36,379 nt of DNA, from positions 1-36,379 of the forward strand of contig JAQVBK010000006.1 in the NCBI GenBank assembly GCA_028690365.1. Reading direction: 5' to 3'. Numbering within the stretch: the first letter of the stretch is position 1; each line of letters opens with the position of its first letter. The position numbers were made by a program, and so were the translations under genes. Positions 17,767-27,980 of the stretch are shown one piece after another. The notes beneath the pieces are model-generated. The model did not search any database and was not told the DNA's origin. It worked only from the letters and a program-made list of their open reading frames with translations. The DNA comes from Candidatus Cloacimonadota bacterium (GTDB lineage Bacteria; Cloacimonadota; Cloacimonadia; Cloacimonadales; JAQVBK01).

Positions 17767-18492
17767 TTAAAACTTTAATTCTGCAGTTACCAGATTTTTA
17801 TTAACTAAAAATCTTTCTGTATAACTACTTACAATAAAGAATCCGCGTTGTCCTTCTCTAAGATCTTCGACGGATTCAATTTTCCCGGGAAAATCAAATC
17901 CTTTTCCCTCATCTTTAACTTTCAAACAAATTCTCTTTTCTTTATCTTCAAAACTTATAGAGATAAATACCTGTTTCTGTGTATCAAAGAGATTTCCGTA
18001 TTTAACTGCATTCGTCAGCAACTCTCTGCTGACAACATTCAATTGAAAAATAATAACGGAGTCATCAAACTTTGCTATTCTTTTTATAAATTCTTCTATT
18101 CTTCTTACTGCTGTATCTATACTTTCGTAAGTAGAATCAACACAAAAAAATAACGAGAAAACTGATTCAGGATTAATGTATTCAGGAAACATGCTCTCAT
18201 GTATAAGATTATTTATGTGTAACAGACACTGTCTGTGAAAAAAAAAACGGGAATCAAATTTATTGTGCAAGTCAAGCATTTCATCAATAGAATCAGTTAT
18301 CCAAAAAACTTTGGCATCGGTTTTATGAATGAAAGAATAAGTATCATTGTCACAAAATGAGCCAAAGAACATGAGTGCAATATCATCAGGTGACAAGTTA
18401 TTTTCAGCTTCTGAGATATTGCAAATGCCTATGTTTTCAGGAAATGAAAACGTGAAATCTTCCGCTATCAGAAAAATCTTTCTTGGCATCAT
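17767..18492 (-). CDS. RsbW-like ATP-binding protein with receiver-like N-terminus
   Basis: A 241-residue protein. The C-terminal half (about 120-241) is a GHKL ATPase of the RsbW/SpoIIAB type: N-box SRELLTNAVKYGN (Glu157, Asn161), DEGKGFD at 194-200 and a glycine motif reduced to GQRGFFIV. The N-terminal 100 residues (KIFLIAEDFTF ... KVFWITDS) alternate strands and helices like a degenerate receiver, but no clear phospho-acceptor Asp is seen. The start overlaps the stop of the FKBP-like gene by one base; two adjacent ATG codons are possible. It probably phosphorylates or binds the adjacent STAS protein. It could also be an anti-sigma factor, but no sigma gene is nearby. Confidence 0.85.
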   Translation of the reverse strand: MMPRKIFLIAEDFTFSFPENIGICNISEAENNLSPDDIALMFFGSFCDNDTYSFIHKTDAKVFWITDSIDEMLDLHNKFDSRFFFHRQCLLHINNLIHESMFPEYINPESVFSLFFCVDSTYESIDTAVRRIEEFIKRIAKFDDSVIIFQLNVVSRELLTNAVKYGNLFDTQKQVFISISFEDKEKRICLKVKDEGKGFDFPGKIESVEDLREGQRGFFIVSSYTERFLVNKNLVTAELKF

Positions 18493-18824
18493 TATGTCCT
18501 TTTTAAGTCAATCAGCTCAATTGTAAGATAAATAATGTCATTGAAAATTTCTGGTTCAAGTTGTTTCCAGATAATCTTGTTTTGCCGCGATAATTCTAGT
18601 GTTCTGATATCCCCTATTCTCATCCCTCTAATTCCCTCTTCAAGCTCTTTGATTACATAGCCTGATCCATATTGGAAAATCAAAGGGTTATTCTGTACAT
18701 ATGAATCAGCGATTTTTCTGTTCTTTTCATCAGAGGCAGTATAATGCAATATAATCTGGTCACCAGTTTCAATTTTAATTCCGTCACCGCAAGAGATTTC
18801 CTTCCAGCTTACTTTATGATTCAT
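18492..18824 (-). CDS. Divergent FKBP-type peptidyl-prolyl isomerase-like protein
   Basis: A 110-residue single domain with the FKBP fold signature: GDGIKIETGDQIILHYTA, then IADSY, LIFQYGSGYVIKELEEGIRGMRIGD and a terminal IYLTIELIDL strand. Several active-site positions typical of FKBPs appear changed: the usual Trp after the VI-x-G segment is Leu, and the Y-G loop before the last strand is absent. It may be a weak isomerase or a binding domain only. It has no signal peptide. The ATG lies 3 bp after the outer-membrane protein stop without a clear ribosome site, so translation is probably coupled. Confidence 0.75.
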   Translation of the reverse strand: MNHKVSWKEISCGDGIKIETGDQIILHYTASDEKNRKIADSYVQNNPLIFQYGSGYVIKELEEGIRGMRIGDIRTLELSRQNKIIWKQLEPEIFNDIIYLTIELIDLKRT

Positions 18825-18827
18825 AAA

Positions 18828-20069
18828 CTATTTTTTGTAAATAGCTTTACTCAATTTCTCAAAATCCAGTTCAAATGAACACTTTAAATTGGCACATTTC
18901 ATTTCTGAAGTAAAATCTTTCATAAAAGCGAAGTTTAGGTTTCCGTAAACTGTTTTTGCTGTTAAACCCAAAGTGAACCAATGCTGATCAGTTTTCTTGA
19001 TTTTGATATCGTAATAATGAGTATAAAATACATTGCCTTCCTTGAGTGCGACAGGTACATCATATATGCCGTCAAAGACAGCTTTTGAATAGATATATCC
19101 TAATCTTAAGTCCATTTTTTTGCCAATTTTTTCGAAGCCAAATTTTGCTTTCATATTGTCATCATATTCATTACTTTGTTCGCTTGTAAATTCGTATTCC
19201 ATTTCGCCAGAGATTCTTTTGTTTCCTAACAGGTAACTTAGACCAAAATAAGTTACTGAAGGAATTTTGGTTTTATAAGATAAAGATTGTTGTGACTCTC
19301 CATTCTGAGAAAAGACAAGACTATCTGAAACAATATCAAAAGTTGTTTCTGCAGCTGTTTTATAACTTGCTCCCAGATTAAGATTTCCGAAACTGTAAAC
19401 AATACCGGGATTAAACCTGAATGCTGACTCGTTGAAGGTGATTTTTTGGAGATCTCCTTCAAGACGGTATTGAGAAAAAAGGTAAGTATTCAAAATTAGA
19501 TTCATACCTACTTGAAGATTACCAATTTTATAGGAACAGGTTGCAGTTGACTGCAAATTTGTAAACGTAGGTATGTAATCATAGAAATAATCCGATTGTT
19601 GTGCAAGTGTTCTACGAAAAGAATCATAAGACAAATTCTGAGGAATTGAGAAACTCATTCCAAGACTAAAATTATTCACAGGGAAAGCTATTCCTGCAAG
19701 TGAAAATGGCATTTTTGAATAATAAGTTTGTTTGCCTCTGTGAATCATTACGCCGGAATCATCTTCTCTACTATTATTATCTTCTTCATAAATATACTGA
19801 CCAATTTCATCTGTTTGGTATTTAACATTGATTTCAGCTAATAATCTAAAAGAGCTGACCCTGAGACTGGCAGGGTTTTTCAAAGAGAAGCCTATTCCAC
19901 CAAAATTTGCCACACTGCAATCTCCCATTCCGGCTGTTTCTACATTTAAATAATTGTATGAATATTGATCATATGGGCTTTGCATGAATTCTGGGGCTGA
20001 GTAATGAACAAGCTGAGCTTGTAAAGCTAAACTGAATAGCAGCAGAAATATCAATAAATAAGTTTTCAT
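18828..20069 (-). CDS. Outer-membrane beta-barrel protein (FadL/PorV-like)
   Basis: A 413-residue protein with a signal peptide (MKTYLLIFLLLFSLALQAQ) followed by alternating, Tyr-, Asn- and Gly-rich strands. The early segment GMGDCSVANFGGIGFSLKNPAS resembles the start of FadL/OmpP1 and PorV/PorQ-type barrels. Paired strand patterns such as FNPGIVYSFGNLNLGASYK repeat to the end. It probably forms a barrel in the outer membrane for hydrophobic substrates or protein export; the substrate is unknown. GGAGGTG precedes the ATG. It follows purA by 14 bp. Confidence 0.8.
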   Translation of the reverse strand: MKTYLLIFLLLFSLALQAQLVHYSAPEFMQSPYDQYSYNYLNVETAGMGDCSVANFGGIGFSLKNPASLRVSSFRLLAEINVKYQTDEIGQYIYEEDNNSREDDSGVMIHRGKQTYYSKMPFSLAGIAFPVNNFSLGMSFSIPQNLSYDSFRRTLAQQSDYFYDYIPTFTNLQSTATCSYKIGNLQVGMNLILNTYLFSQYRLEGDLQKITFNESAFRFNPGIVYSFGNLNLGASYKTAAETTFDIVSDSLVFSQNGESQQSLSYKTKIPSVTYFGLSYLLGNKRISGEMEYEFTSEQSNEYDDNMKAKFGFEKIGKKMDLRLGYIYSKAVFDGIYDVPVALKEGNVFYTHYYDIKIKKTDQHWFTLGLTAKTVYGNLNFAFMKDFTSEMKCANLKCSFELDFEKLSKAIYKK

Positions 20070-20083
20070 TTCACCTCCAATTA

Positions 20084-21627
<1,544 letters not shown>

Positions 21628-22572
21628 ATGGAAACTAAACGGAGAATTTTCATAAACATTAGTAATACTGATTCGACTTCTACGAAAAGCTATTCAATTT
21701 CCGAAATGTTTTTGAAATTACTGCTTACTGTTCCCTTGTTGATTGGGATTGCGATTACCGTTTCAATTATATATGTGACTGCAAGTCAAACAAACATGAA
21801 AGACTATAACAAACTTGCAGAAGAAAACAGTGTTCTAAGAAAAAAACTGGTTGTATTAAGTACGGATTTAGATTCTATAAGGACTAAGCTGCAACTAATA
21901 GAGCAATGGGAAGACGAAATCAGGCAAAAAAACAATATGGATGTGATCAGCAAAGACCTTCGTGAGCAAGGTATCGGTGGTTTGCCACAAATCGATTACA
22001 GCCTTGTATCGTACGATTCTCTACTTTCAAATCTTTACAACGATATCTTAAAATCAATGTTAATAGTAAATGCCAAGGTAAACTATGATTTACAAACAAT
22101 AACTGAGTTAGGAAATGTTATAGATGAAATAGATTATTACTACAGATATACTCCTTCTATATATCCAGCTTTTGGAAGAATCTCAGATGCCTATGGTTGG
22201 AGAAAAGACCCGTTTACTTCGAAACGTACTTTCCACAGAGGTTTGGATATTGCAAATCAAATAGGGACTCCTGTTTATGCGACTGCCGATGGAGTAGTCA
22301 AAGCTTGCGGGAATAAAAAATTCTTTGGAAGATATATCGAGATTGATCATGCAGGGGAATATCTTACAAAATATGCTCATCTGAATAAGGCGATGGTTAA
22401 ACCTGGAGACTCTGTAAAGAGAGGACAGATAATTGCACTGATGGGTAATTCCGGCAGATCTACCGGTGTTCACCTACACTATGAAGTAATTAGAAATAAT
22501 AAAAATAAAAACCCATATCATCATCTAACACTTTCGAAAAACAATGTATTAGCTGTGATGAAAAAAAAATGA
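21628..22572 (+). CDS. M23-family (LytM) peptidase, membrane-anchored
   Basis: A 314-residue cell-wall endopeptidase or its regulator. An N-terminal membrane helix (about 29-52) is followed by a coiled-coil (AEENSVLRKKL...) and a C-terminal M23 domain. Zinc ligands are visible: His203 and Asp207 in HRGLDIA, and His284 in the HLHYEV motif with His282. The core SDAYGWRKDPF and MGNSGRSTGVH are typical. It would act in the periplasm on peptidoglycan cross-links. The ATG at 21628 with AAAGGAAG upstream is chosen over the ORF-track start ten codons earlier, which has no ribosome site and would leave almost no leader. It is the first gene of a five-gene operon and overlaps xseB by 4 bp. Confidence 0.93.
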   Translation: METKRRIFINISNTDSTSTKSYSISEMFLKLLLTVPLLIGIAITVSIIYVTASQTNMKDYNKLAEENSVLRKKLVVLSTDLDSIRTKLQLIEQWEDEIRQKNNMDVISKDLREQGIGGLPQIDYSLVSYDSLLSNLYNDILKSMLIVNAKVNYDLQTITELGNVIDEIDYYYRYTPSIYPAFGRISDAYGWRKDPFTSKRTFHRGLDIANQIGTPVYATADGVVKACGNKKFFGRYIEIDHAGEYLTKYAHLNKAMVKPGDSVKRGQIIALMGNSGRSTGVHLHYEVIRNNKNKNPYHHLTLSKNNVLAVMKKK

Positions 22573-22796
22573 GAAAGAAACTGAAATTTGAAGAGGCTTT
22601 GGATAGGATTGAAGAAATTATTGCAGATATGGAGACAGGAATTGATGACCTTGATCGTATAGTCGGATTATTTGAAGAAGGTTCTCACTTGATTTCTTTC
22701 TGCCAGAAAAAAATAGATGATGCTGAAACCAGAATTTTTCAAGCTTCTCAAAAGAAGGATTTAAGCAGAGGAACAAAAAAACAAAATGATTTATAA
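22569..22796 (+). CDS. xseB: Exodeoxyribonuclease VII small subunit
   Basis: A 75-residue helical protein with the XseB pattern FEEALDRIEEIIADMETGIDDLD and a later LFEEGSHLISFCQKKIDDAE helix. With XseA it forms the ExoVII nuclease that degrades single-stranded DNA. The start overlaps the peptidase stop (ATGA). The large subunit gene xseA is not in this window; xseB followed by ispA is a common bacterial order. Confidence 0.92.
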   Translation: MRKKLKFEEALDRIEEIIADMETGIDDLDRIVGLFEEGSHLISFCQKKIDDAETRIFQASQKKDLSRGTKKQNDL

Positions 22797-23679
22797 CAAC
22801 ATCTTGCTTAAAAAAGACATGAAGGAAAAAAGGGAATTAATTAACATTACCCTTGATAGATATCTTCCACGAAAAGATGAGTATCCACGCGAAGTTCATA
22901 AGGCTATGAGACATACTTTGTTTGCCGGAGGTAAACGAATTCGTCCCTATCTGACTATTAGAACATACTCTTTGTTCCATGATAATATTGAACCAGTCAG
23001 ATTGGTAGCTTCTGCAATCGAAATGCTTCATACTTACACTCTTATTCATGATGATTTGCCTGCTATTGATAATGATGATTACAGAAGGGGGAAGAAGACC
23101 TGCCATGTTGTCTATGGTCCGGGAATAGCCCTGTTAGCAGGTGATTCTCTACTGACTTATACTTTCGAGATCCTTTCTGTTTTAGAATTAGACAGTGAAC
23201 TTAAAATGAAGATGATTCGTGAATTGACGAAAGAGGTCGGTGTAGACGGACTAATTGCCGGTCAGATGTCTGATATTATTCATGAAGGAAAAGAAGTCAG
23301 CAAATCTGAGTTGAAATATATCCATGATAACAAAACAGGAAGACTAATAGATTTGTCTATACGATTTGCTTGTTATATGGCTAATACTGATGCTGAACAT
23401 GCCAGAAGACTGGACAAGTATGGCAAGAATATTGGTCTGGCTTTTCAGATTACTGATGATATTCTTGATATAGAAGGTGATTCGGGGAAACTTGGTAAAA
23501 CAACTGGTAAGGATGAGAAAGTAAAAAAAGCAACTTATCCGGCAGTTTATGGAATTGAGAATTCACGAAAAATGGCTTTTGATTTGATTGAAGAAGCCAA
23601 AGAAACTCTGTCTGTCTTTGGAGAAAAAGCCGAGTACTTGATAATGCTGGCAGATTTTATCTATTCAAGGAGTTTTTAG
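22786..23679 (+). CDS. ispA: Short-chain polyprenyl diphosphate synthase (farnesyl type)
   Basis: Condenses IPP with allylic diphosphates to build GPP/FPP for quinones and undecaprenyl carriers. At 297 residues it matches the IspA family. The first Asp-rich motif is HDDLPAIDNDDYRRG, with the two-residue insertion (DD-x4-D) typical of bacterial FPP synthases. The second is QITDDILDIEGD. FAGGKRIRP and GQMSDI are also present. The ORF starts inside xseB. A second ATG twelve codons on (MKEKREL) is equally possible, since neither start has a close ribosome site. It is followed by dut with no gap. Confidence 0.94.
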   Translation: MIYNNILLKKDMKEKRELINITLDRYLPRKDEYPREVHKAMRHTLFAGGKRIRPYLTIRTYSLFHDNIEPVRLVASAIEMLHTYTLIHDDLPAIDNDDYRRGKKTCHVVYGPGIALLAGDSLLTYTFEILSVLELDSELKMKMIRELTKEVGVDGLIAGQMSDIIHEGKEVSKSELKYIHDNKTGRLIDLSIRFACYMANTDAEHARRLDKYGKNIGLAFQITDDILDIEGDSGKLGKTTGKDEKVKKATYPAVYGIENSRKMAFDLIEEAKETLSVFGEKAEYLIMLADFIYSRSF

Positions 23680-24117
23680 TTGAAAATCTTTTTTAAAAGA
23701 TTAAATGATATAGCAATGATTCCCCAGCAAATGACAATTCACAGTTCTGGTTATGATGTCTATTCTGCAAACAACGACACTGTAACTATTTTTCCCGGTA
23801 AACTCTCGTTAATACCTACCGGCATTGCAATTGCAGTTCCTGAAGGTTATGAAGCTCAAATTCGTCCCCGCAGTGGTTTAGCTTTGAATCATTACATTGG
23901 AGTACTGAATTCTCCGGGAACAATAGATTCAGATTACCGGGGCGAGATAAAGGTAATACTTTATAATTTTGGAGAAAATGAGTTTTCTGTAGAGCCTGGA
24001 ACTAGAATTGCACAAATGGTTATCAACAAAGTTGAGACAGCAGTTTTTATAGAAACAGATAATTTGTCTGTTACTGAGAGAAATGAAGGGGGTTTTGGTC
24101 ACAAAAAACTTAGTTAG
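23680..24117 (+). CDS. dut: dUTP diphosphatase
   Basis: Hydrolyses dUTP to dUMP, limiting uracil in DNA and feeding thymidylate synthesis. The 145-residue trimeric-type enzyme shows all five motifs: SSGYDVY, RPRSGLA, GTIDSDYRGE (catalytic Asp83), RIAQMVI and the C-terminal ERNEGGFG, which ends in HKKLS rather than the usual STG. The start is TTG, directly after the ispA stop, with a strong AAGGAG 7 bp upstream inside the end of ispA. Confidence 0.95.
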   Translation: MKIFFKRLNDIAMIPQQMTIHSSGYDVYSANNDTVTIFPGKLSLIPTGIAIAVPEGYEAQIRPRSGLALNHYIGVLNSPGTIDSDYRGEIKVILYNFGENEFSVEPGTRIAQMVINKVETAVFIETDNLSVTERNEGGFGHKKLS

Positions 24118-24124
24118 TGGGAAA

Positions 24125-25039
24125 ATGAAATTATCACAAATAGAATTAGTTGAAGAAATCAGACGTCTTAAAAAAGAAAAGAATGCTATTATTTTAGCTC
24201 ATCATTATCAGCGACTTGAGGTTCAGAAAATCGCTGATTTTCTTGGTGATTCATTACAACTGGCTCAGGAAGCAACAAGAGTTGAAAACGACATAATTCT
24301 GTTTTGTGGAGTTAGATTTATGGCAGAAACTGCTAAGTTGCTTAATCCACAGGCAAAAGTTTTATTAAGCAATGATAAATCCGGATGTCCTCTTGCTGAT
24401 AAAATCAATAAAGAACAGCTCATTAATTTTAAAGCTCAGTATCCGGGTGCAAAAGTTATATGCTATGTAAATTCTTCTTTGGAGACTAAGTCAGAAAGCG
24501 ATATCTGTTGCACTTCCTCCAACGCTGTTAAAATAGTTGAATCTTTTGAACCTACTGAAAAATTACTTTTCGTCCCTGATAAAAATCTTGGAACTTTTGC
24601 AAAGAATATTACGGCAAGAGATATTGTGGTGTGGCAGGGTTATTGCAATGTTCACGAGTGTTTTATTTCAATTGAAGACGTAAAGAAAGCAAAACATGAT
24701 TTCCCTGATTATAAAATTCTTATTCATCCTGAGTGTAATCCGACAATATATCCTTTTGCTGATTTGATCTCTTCTACGAAAGGAATAATTGATTTTGCTG
24801 AGAAGAATGATAAAGTCATTATAGGTACTGAAATTGGAGTCTATGATCAATTAAAAGACAGATTTCCAGATAAGAAAATAGAATTGCTCTCCAAAAATGC
24901 AATATGCCGAAACATGAAACTAACATCTCTCGAAGATGTTTATTACTCTCTTAAAGAGGAAAAGAACCCCATTGAAATTGATAATGAGATGGCAGTGAAA
25001 GCTCTGAGATGTATAGAGAACATGTTGGCAGTTAATTAA
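24125..25039 (+). CDS. nadA: Quinolinate synthase
   Basis: Makes quinolinate from iminoaspartate and dihydroxyacetone phosphate using a 4Fe-4S cluster, in NAD synthesis. Motifs include LAHHYQ, LGDSLQLA, CGVRFMAETAK, NSSLETKSESDICCTSSN, GYCNVHECF, HPECNP, IGTEIGVY and AICRNMK. The three cluster cysteines are most likely those in CGVRFMA, NVHEC (or the adjacent HPEC) and ICRNMK. The ORF track begins inside dut; the ATG at 24125, 7 bp after the dut stop, gives the normal family N-terminus (304 residues). It is the last gene of this operon. nadB and nadC are not in the window. Confidence 0.95.
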   Translation: MKLSQIELVEEIRRLKKEKNAIILAHHYQRLEVQKIADFLGDSLQLAQEATRVENDIILFCGVRFMAETAKLLNPQAKVLLSNDKSGCPLADKINKEQLINFKAQYPGAKVICYVNSSLETKSESDICCTSSNAVKIVESFEPTEKLLFVPDKNLGTFAKNITARDIVVWQGYCNVHECFISIEDVKKAKHDFPDYKILIHPECNPTIYPFADLISSTKGIIDFAEKNDKVIIGTEIGVYDQLKDRFPDKKIELLSKNAICRNMKLTSLEDVYYSLKEEKNPIEIDNEMAVKALRCIENMLAVN

Positions 25040-25064
25040 CTGATATTAACAGAATTAATTTATC

Positions 25065-27980
25065 CTATTCAATTCTATTAATTACATTACATATATCTTC
25101 TAGTCTGAAAGGCTTTGTAATGTAGCCTAGAAGCCCTTCTTTTTTGAGTTCCTGGATTGATTTATCTTCTGTTAATCCACTTGAAATTATTATATTGAGT
25201 TGGGGATATTTAGCTTTTAACTGGCGGAAAAGATCAATGCCACTAATTGTAGGTAGTATTCTATCCAAAATAGCAATATCAATGTCAGGATTTTCTTCTA
25301 AGACCTGCAAGGCTTTCTCGCCGGAATCTACTGCAATTACCGAGTTACCGATTTCTTCAAGCAATTCTTTGGCGATTTCCAGCACAATCTCTTCATCGTC
25401 TACTAGAAGTATTTTGTGTGGATTAAATTTTGAAGGAGTGGTAACAATTTGTACTTCTTTAGTCAAAGTTTTTTTACTCAAAGGCAAAGAGATGATAAAT
25501 TTGGAACCTTTATTGACTTCAGATTCCAGATCCAGTTTACCATTGAATTCCTGAATGATTCTGATAGTGGTAGACATGCCTAATCCTGTACCTTTTTCTG
25601 CACCTTTAGTGGTGAAGAAAGGTTCAAAAATGTGTTGTTTGACCTCTTCAGTCATACCGGTTCCGGTATCTGTAATCGATATTTTTGCAAAAAAACTTTC
25701 ATCAACTGTCTCTTCCGAAAAATCTACCATCTTCTGCGAACGAATGGTTAATAAACCACCATTCGGCATTGCATCTCTTGCATTTACTGTAATGTTCAAA
25801 ATAATCTGTTGAAATTTTACCGGATCACCTTCAAATACTAATGCTGTGTCCGATAAGTCTGTAGTGAAGGCAATATTCTTTGGAAACGTATGAGAAACCA
25901 GTTCCAGCACTTCATGAATAACTTCATTCAAATCAAACAGCTTAACTGTTTTATCATCTTTTCTTGAGAATTTTAATATTCGGTGCGCCAGAGCTGATCC
26001 TCTGTCCGCCGATTTTTTTATCATTGTAGCATAGTTATGTATTTTAGATTCAGGTTTCGAATTAATTAAAAGCATTTCAGTTGCACCAAGAATACCGGAA
26101 AGAATATTTTTAAAATCGTGTGCTATTCCTCCTGCCATAGAACCGACAGATTCCATTTTTTGAGTTTGATTGAGCTGATTATAAAGAGATATTTTCTCGG
26201 TGATATCCGTAACCATTCCCATAATAGCGAGTTTGTTTTCCCAATGTGCCATTGAGAACATTAGCTCAACTGTGACAATTCCGTGATCACTTTTGATCAA
26301 TTTTAGCTGTTGTACTTCATATTCACTGTTCAAGAGGAAATTACTCATTTTTGAAGCAAATTTCCCTTGCTCGGAAGGTTCAATAATATCCAACATAGAA
26401 CTTCCAACTAAGAAATCTTTGCTCATATCAAGCATTTTACAGAAAGAATCGTTAACAAAAGTGATTTTATTTGCCTGCAAGATAAATATTCCAACCCGGG
26501 CTTCATTGATGAGTGATCGGTAAGTTTTTTCGGAATTTGTCAGACGTTGAAGTAAATTGGCATTATCCATTACTGTTGCAACTTGTGAGGCGAAAATCTC
26601 CATAATGTGTAAGTCCTCATCAGTAAAATCAACTTCTTCCTGACGGGTAATAGTCATAACCCCGAGTAATTTGGTTTTACTTATCAGAGGAACGGAGAGT
26701 AATTTCTCTACAATATCGGGAGTGCCTTCAATGGTTTTTGTGACACTGTTACTTGTTGTGTTATTGAGATATATTCCCTGACGCGTTTCGGCAACAAGAC
26801 CAGATAAGCCTTCACCTATTTTAAGCTTGATAGATGATTTTACTGATTGAATCTCCGGGTCATTGGTATAAAAAACTGTAAGATGACCGTTGTCAAAAAC
26901 CAGCAGAGTTCCATACTTATAATCAACGAGGTTCTTGGTGTCATCAATTACGTATTTTGTAATAAGTTTAGGATCAGTGATAGAACTGAGCATTTCCGAA
27001 AATTTCATGATTGCCCTGAATTTTGCAATTTCCTTATGTACAACCTCATTTATACGAAGCTGCTCAGTAATGTTATTAATAAAGATTATGTACTTAATTT
27101 TTCTTTTGCCTATTTGAAGCTTTTCTACAAACAATTCAACGAAAACATTTTCTCCTCTGGTATTATTTAACGTGAATTGTTGTTTGTCTACAGATTCAAC
27201 ATCATATATTTTTTGGTTTTTATCTTCAAAAATTATCAGTTCAAAAAAATTCTTATTGGAAAGATAATTATCTTCTTTGGCAAAGAGATTAGAAGCAGGA
27301 GTATTAAATTTGCTTATTTGTCCTTGTCTGTTTGTGATTACATAGGGTGAAGAATGAGAATGAGTTGAGAGTGAAACATATATTTCTGCGTCTTCTTTGT
27401 TGCCTAGAGATAATCCTTTTCTGTGTAATAAATGACTGTATATAAATAAAATTACCCCAATGATTGTTAGCAATAAAGATAAAACTATAGATTGAATAAA
27501 TGATTTTCGCGCAATACTTGATAATGCTGAAGAGACTTTTTCTATAAGAACTACATAATAAATGTCATCTGAAATTATACTTTTCTTGAAAAAAACTGCA
27601 TAAGTGTTATCTGAAAATGAGGCTCCTTGTAATGCTGAATCATTAATGACTTCTGATATGATTCTCTGAAGGATACTTTCCTGTAGATCTTGTCTAAAAT
27701 GCTGCTGATAAGTGATTGATTCATTATTCAAAATTATGAGTGAATAATTAAAAGTTTCCAGTTCTGGGATCATTTTATCGTAATAAACGGAGATATCTTG
27801 TTTTTCGAGAGTGACTTTTTTCTCTAGAAAAGAAGTTATCATCTGCAGATGTTTGAAATTGGTACTAGTTTTACTGTGTTTATACAATGCAGAATAGTAG
27901 TTTAAAATTGAGAAATAACACAAAACAAGAAGAATTACAAAGATAACCACAGTTAAAAGTATAAGTTTAATGTTTTTCAT
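25065..27980 (-). CDS. Hybrid sensor histidine kinase (PAS-GAF-PAS-HisKA-ATPase-REC)
   Basis: A 971-residue membrane kinase. Residue numbers here follow the ORF track; subtract four for the chosen start. A first membrane helix (about 9-30) and a second (166-186) flank a periplasmic domain of about 135 residues. Then come a PAS domain (210-310), GAF (325-480), PAS (488-600), HisKA with His625 in GGIAHDFKN, an ATPase domain (NARDAMPNGG, DTGTGM, GTGLGMS) and a receiver with acceptor Asp910 (AILDRILP) and Lys960 (TKPF). The start is set at the ATG sharing ATGA with the upstream stop; the track's TTG start has no better ribosome site. It is last of the three coupled genes with the PAS protein and the solute-binding protein. 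No separate response regulator follows. Confidence 0.94.
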   Translation of the reverse strand: MKNIKLILLTVVIFVILLVLCYFSILNYYSALYKHSKTSTNFKHLQMITSFLEKKVTLEKQDISVYYDKMIPELETFNYSLIILNNESITYQQHFRQDLQESILQRIISEVINDSALQGASFSDNTYAVFFKKSIISDDIYYVVLIEKVSSALSSIARKSFIQSIVLSLLLTIIGVILFIYSHLLHRKGLSLGNKEDAEIYVSLSTHSHSSPYVITNRQGQISKFNTPASNLFAKEDNYLSNKNFFELIIFEDKNQKIYDVESVDKQQFTLNNTRGENVFVELFVEKLQIGKRKIKYIIFINNITEQLRINEVVHKEIAKFRAIMKFSEMLSSITDPKLITKYVIDDTKNLVDYKYGTLLVFDNGHLTVFYTNDPEIQSVKSSIKLKIGEGLSGLVAETRQGIYLNNTTSNSVTKTIEGTPDIVEKLLSVPLISKTKLLGVMTITRQEEVDFTDEDLHIMEIFASQVATVMDNANLLQRLTNSEKTYRSLINEARVGIFILQANKITFVNDSFCKMLDMSKDFLVGSSMLDIIEPSEQGKFASKMSNFLLNSEYEVQQLKLIKSDHGIVTVELMFSMAHWENKLAIMGMVTDITEKISLYNQLNQTQKMESVGSMAGGIAHDFKNILSGILGATEMLLINSKPESKIHNYATMIKKSADRGSALAHRILKFSRKDDKTVKLFDLNEVIHEVLELVSHTFPKNIAFTTDLSDTALVFEGDPVKFQQIILNITVNARDAMPNGGLLTIRSQKMVDFSEETVDESFFAKISITDTGTGMTEEVKQHIFEPFFTTKGAEKGTGLGMSTTIRIIQEFNGKLDLESEVNKGSKFIISLPLSKKTLTKEVQIVTTPSKFNPHKILLVDDEEIVLEIAKELLEEIGNSVIAVDSGEKALQVLEENPDIDIAILDRILPTISGIDLFRQLKAKYPQLNIIISSGLTEDKSIQELKKEGLLGYITKPFRLEDICNVINRIE

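Noticed and set aside
25030-25041. Palindrome AGTTAATTAACT at the nadA end as a terminator
   Set aside because: It is all-AT apart from the ends, has no loop and no following U-run, and overlaps the stop codon.
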